Part shown: positions 6,210 to 7,751 of the stretch, piece after piece
Layout of the letters: the number at the start of each line of letters is the position of its first letter
Numbering within the stretch: the first letter of the stretch is position 1
Source: Nocardioides sp.
GTDB taxonomy: Bacteria > Actinomycetota > Actinomycetes > Propionibacteriales > Nocardioidaceae
DNA length: 7,751 bases
Direction of reading: 5' to 3'
Assembly (NCBI GenBank): GCA_030452025.1
Contig: JAKDNC010000158.1
Coordinates: forward strand, 1-7,751
The notes under the pieces: model-generated
The model's database searches: none
What the model saw: the letters and a program-made list of their open reading frames with translations, nothing else
What the model was told of the DNA's origin: nothing
Position numbers and translations under genes: made by a program

Positions 6210-7751
6210 TCAGCCCAGCGGAACGCGCCAGTTGAACGATGTGCCTTGCGGCTTGCGACGCTCGAGCTCCAGACTGCCGCCCAGCGTGGCGGCCCGGCGC
6301 CGGGCGTTGCGCAGCCCGCGCTCGGGTCGCGCCGCGGGGAGGGCGCCGCCCTCGGCGTGGGCGCAGCGCTGCAGCGCAGCGGGCGTCACCGGGACGCCGC
6401 CCGCGGCGTAGGACGCCCGTGCATGCCGCGCCAGGTTGGACAGCGCCTCGCGCAGCACTGGAAGCAGCTGCTCGCGAACCTGGTCGGGCACCGCGGTGTC
6501 GACGGGGCCGCCAGTGCGGACGACTGGGGTGTAGCCGAGAACGGGGACATACTCCCGCACCAGTGCCCGCAGCTCCCCGCGCAACGACCCGAGGCGATGC
6601 TGCTCGAGCTCGAAGATCGTGCCGCGGATGTCCTTGATGGTCTGGTCGAGGTCTGTGACTGCGCGGGTCAGACGCTCGGTGATGTCGGGGCTGTCGGCAA
6701 GGAGGGCGGCTCCCTGGAGCTGCAGCCCGGTGGCGAAGAGACGCTGGATCACCACATCGTGGAGGTCCCGGGCGATTCGATCACGATCAGAGATCACCGC
6801 CAACTCCTCGCGATCCGCCAGCGCCTGGGCGCGGTCCAGGGCCACAGCTACCTGGTCAGCGAACGAGACGAGGAGTTCGCGCTCCTCCACGTCCACCGGA
6901 GCCAGACCGGTCTCGAAGAGTGCGACCAGGGTGGCACGGTCGGTCAGATGCGTGCGTAGCGGGATGACGAGGGCCGTCATCGTCTCGAGCTCCACCGCTG
7001 TGGTGTCGCGACCGGAGTCAGTGTCCGCGCGCAGTTCGGCCAGGGCCTCCTCGACCCGCTCGTCGTCGTCCGGGTTGGCAGTCACGGTCCGTGCGGCGTC
7101 GTATCGGTAGCTGAGCAGAGCAGTGGCCGTTGCCTTCGACAGGGATCGTGCCTCCTGGGTGATCAGCCGCAGCGCCGGCTCGAGGTCGATCGGCGGTTGC
7201 AGCGCGTCGGCCAGGCGCGCGGACGCCTCGAGCCACTGCCTTCGCCGCTCGCTGAGGCCGTAGGCGCGGGCGTTCTCGATCACGAAACCGGCAGCGCTGG
7301 CCAAGGCCTCCGCAAGCTGCTCGTCCTGCTCGGTGAACTCGACGCCGCCGGTCTTCTCGGTCAGGTAGAGATTGCCGAACACACTGCCGCGGATCCGAAC
7401 CGGCACACCCAGGAAGGTTGTCATGGGTGGATGGTTCGCAGGGAAGCCCACCGACTGCGGGTGTTCGCTGAGCACCGACAGTCGGAGGGCCCGAGGCTGT
7501 TTGATGATCAGCCCCAAGACACCCCGGCCGCGCGGGAGATCACCGATCCGTGCCCGTTGTGCGTCGTCGATGCCGGTGGTCACGAACTCAACGAGGGAGC
7601 CGTCGTGGCCGATCACGCCCAGCGCGGCGTACTGCGCCCCGGTGAGTTCGCACGCCGCCTCGACGATGCGGGTGAGCACGCTGCGAAGGTCGAGGTCCGA
7701 AGAGATCGAAATGATCGCGTCGAGCAGCGTCCGGGCGTTGGTCGACGGGTC
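6210..7751 (-). CDS. DevS/DosT-like GAF sensor histidine kinase, 5'-truncated by the window edge
   Basis: Sensor kinase read leftwards; the frame is open to base 7751, so the GTG at 7679 is an internal Val and the N-terminus lies outside. Numbering the 513 visible residues from base 7751: the first GAF domain (about 1-162) has H107 in NHPPMTTFLGVP and Y129 in NLYLTEK, the same 22-residue spacing as haem-ligand H149 and distal Y171 of M. tuberculosis DosS. A second GAF (about 173-309) is some 20 residues shorter than in DosS. The HisKA_3 segment DRIARDLHDVVIQRLFATGLQLQG carries phosphoacceptor H331. The HATPase region has the N-box REALSNLARHARAS (434-447) and GLRNARRRAATLGG (479-492). Where a DxGxG box is expected it reads HAEGGALP (465-472), so the ATP-binding Asp is missing. 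This is a likely partner of the DevR-like regulator through haem-based O2/NO/CO sensing. Whether it can autophosphorylate is doubtful from the sequence. Confidence 0.9.
   Translation of the reverse strand, partial: DPSTNARTLLDAIISISSDLDLRSVLTRIVEAACELTGAQYAALGVIGHDGSLVEFVTTGIDDAQRARIGDLPRGRGVLGLIIKQPRALRLSVLSEHPQSVGFPANHPPMTTFLGVPVRIRGSVFGNLYLTEKTGGVEFTEQDEQLAEALASAAGFVIENARAYGLSERRRQWLEASARLADALQPPIDLEPALRLITQEARSLSKATATALLSYRYDAARTVTANPDDDERVEEALAELRADTDSGRDTTAVELETMTALVIPLRTHLTDRATLVALFETGLAPVDVEERELLVSFADQVAVALDRAQALADREELAVISDRDRIARDLHDVVIQRLFATGLQLQGAALLADSPDITERLTRAVTDLDQTIKDIRGTIFELEQHRLGSLRGELRALVREYVPVLGYTPVVRTGGPVDTAVPDQVREQLLPVLREALSNLARHARASYAAGGVPVTPAALQRCAHAEGGALPAARPERGLRNARRRAATLGGSLELERRKPQGTSFNWRVPLG

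Noticed and set aside
6300..6440. Simple frameshift explaining the missing D-box in the kinase
   Set aside because: Reading the other two frames on that strand gives Arg/Pro-rich sequence or a stop with no DxGxG, and the motifs on both sides are in the same frame at normal spacing; a single indel cannot explain it.

Overview
The window is high-GC DNA with dense coding, GTG as well as ATG starts, and gene families typical of Actinomycetia (a DevR/DosR-type regulator, a GAF-GAF DevS-type kinase, actinobacterial-style NarH/J/I). I cannot name the genus. Both outer genes are cut by the window edges.

Left block (1-2696, + strand): the 3' part of narH, then narJ and narI, each overlapping its neighbour at the stop/start codons. 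This is the end of a narGHJI operon for the membrane-bound respiratory nitrate reductase. narG and the start of narH lie to the left. NarH retains three of its four cysteine groups, and NarI has all four haem-ligating histidines at the positions known from E. coli.

Middle (2697-4776): a 169-base gap leads to a small unrecognised gene (2866-3144, 92 aa) rich in Trp and with four Cys. It converges on a minus-strand glucose-6-phosphate dehydrogenase gene (zwf, 3194-4612) of the shorter actinobacterial type. A 164-base divergent intergenic region, with a perfect 12-base palindrome at the zwf start and a GC hairpin before the next gene, separates zwf from the regulator.

Right block (4777-7751): a NarL/FixJ response regulator closely resembling DevR/DosR (+), a DoxX/DoxD-like membrane protein (+), and, convergent with it, a GAF-domain histidine kinase resembling DevS/DosT (-) that runs off the right edge. 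The kinase has the His and Tyr that bind and line haem in DosS/DosT. However, its C-terminal ATPase domain lacks the expected DxGxG box, the most surprising feature in the window.

Together the genes suggest a low-oxygen/redox island: nitrate respiration, an NADPH-producing step, a quinone-linked or redox membrane protein, and a haem-type two-component system that could control them. The metabolic genes are confident. The regulatory link is inferred from neighbourhood and from weak DosR-like sites. I found no RNA genes, insertion sequences, CRISPR arrays or origins.
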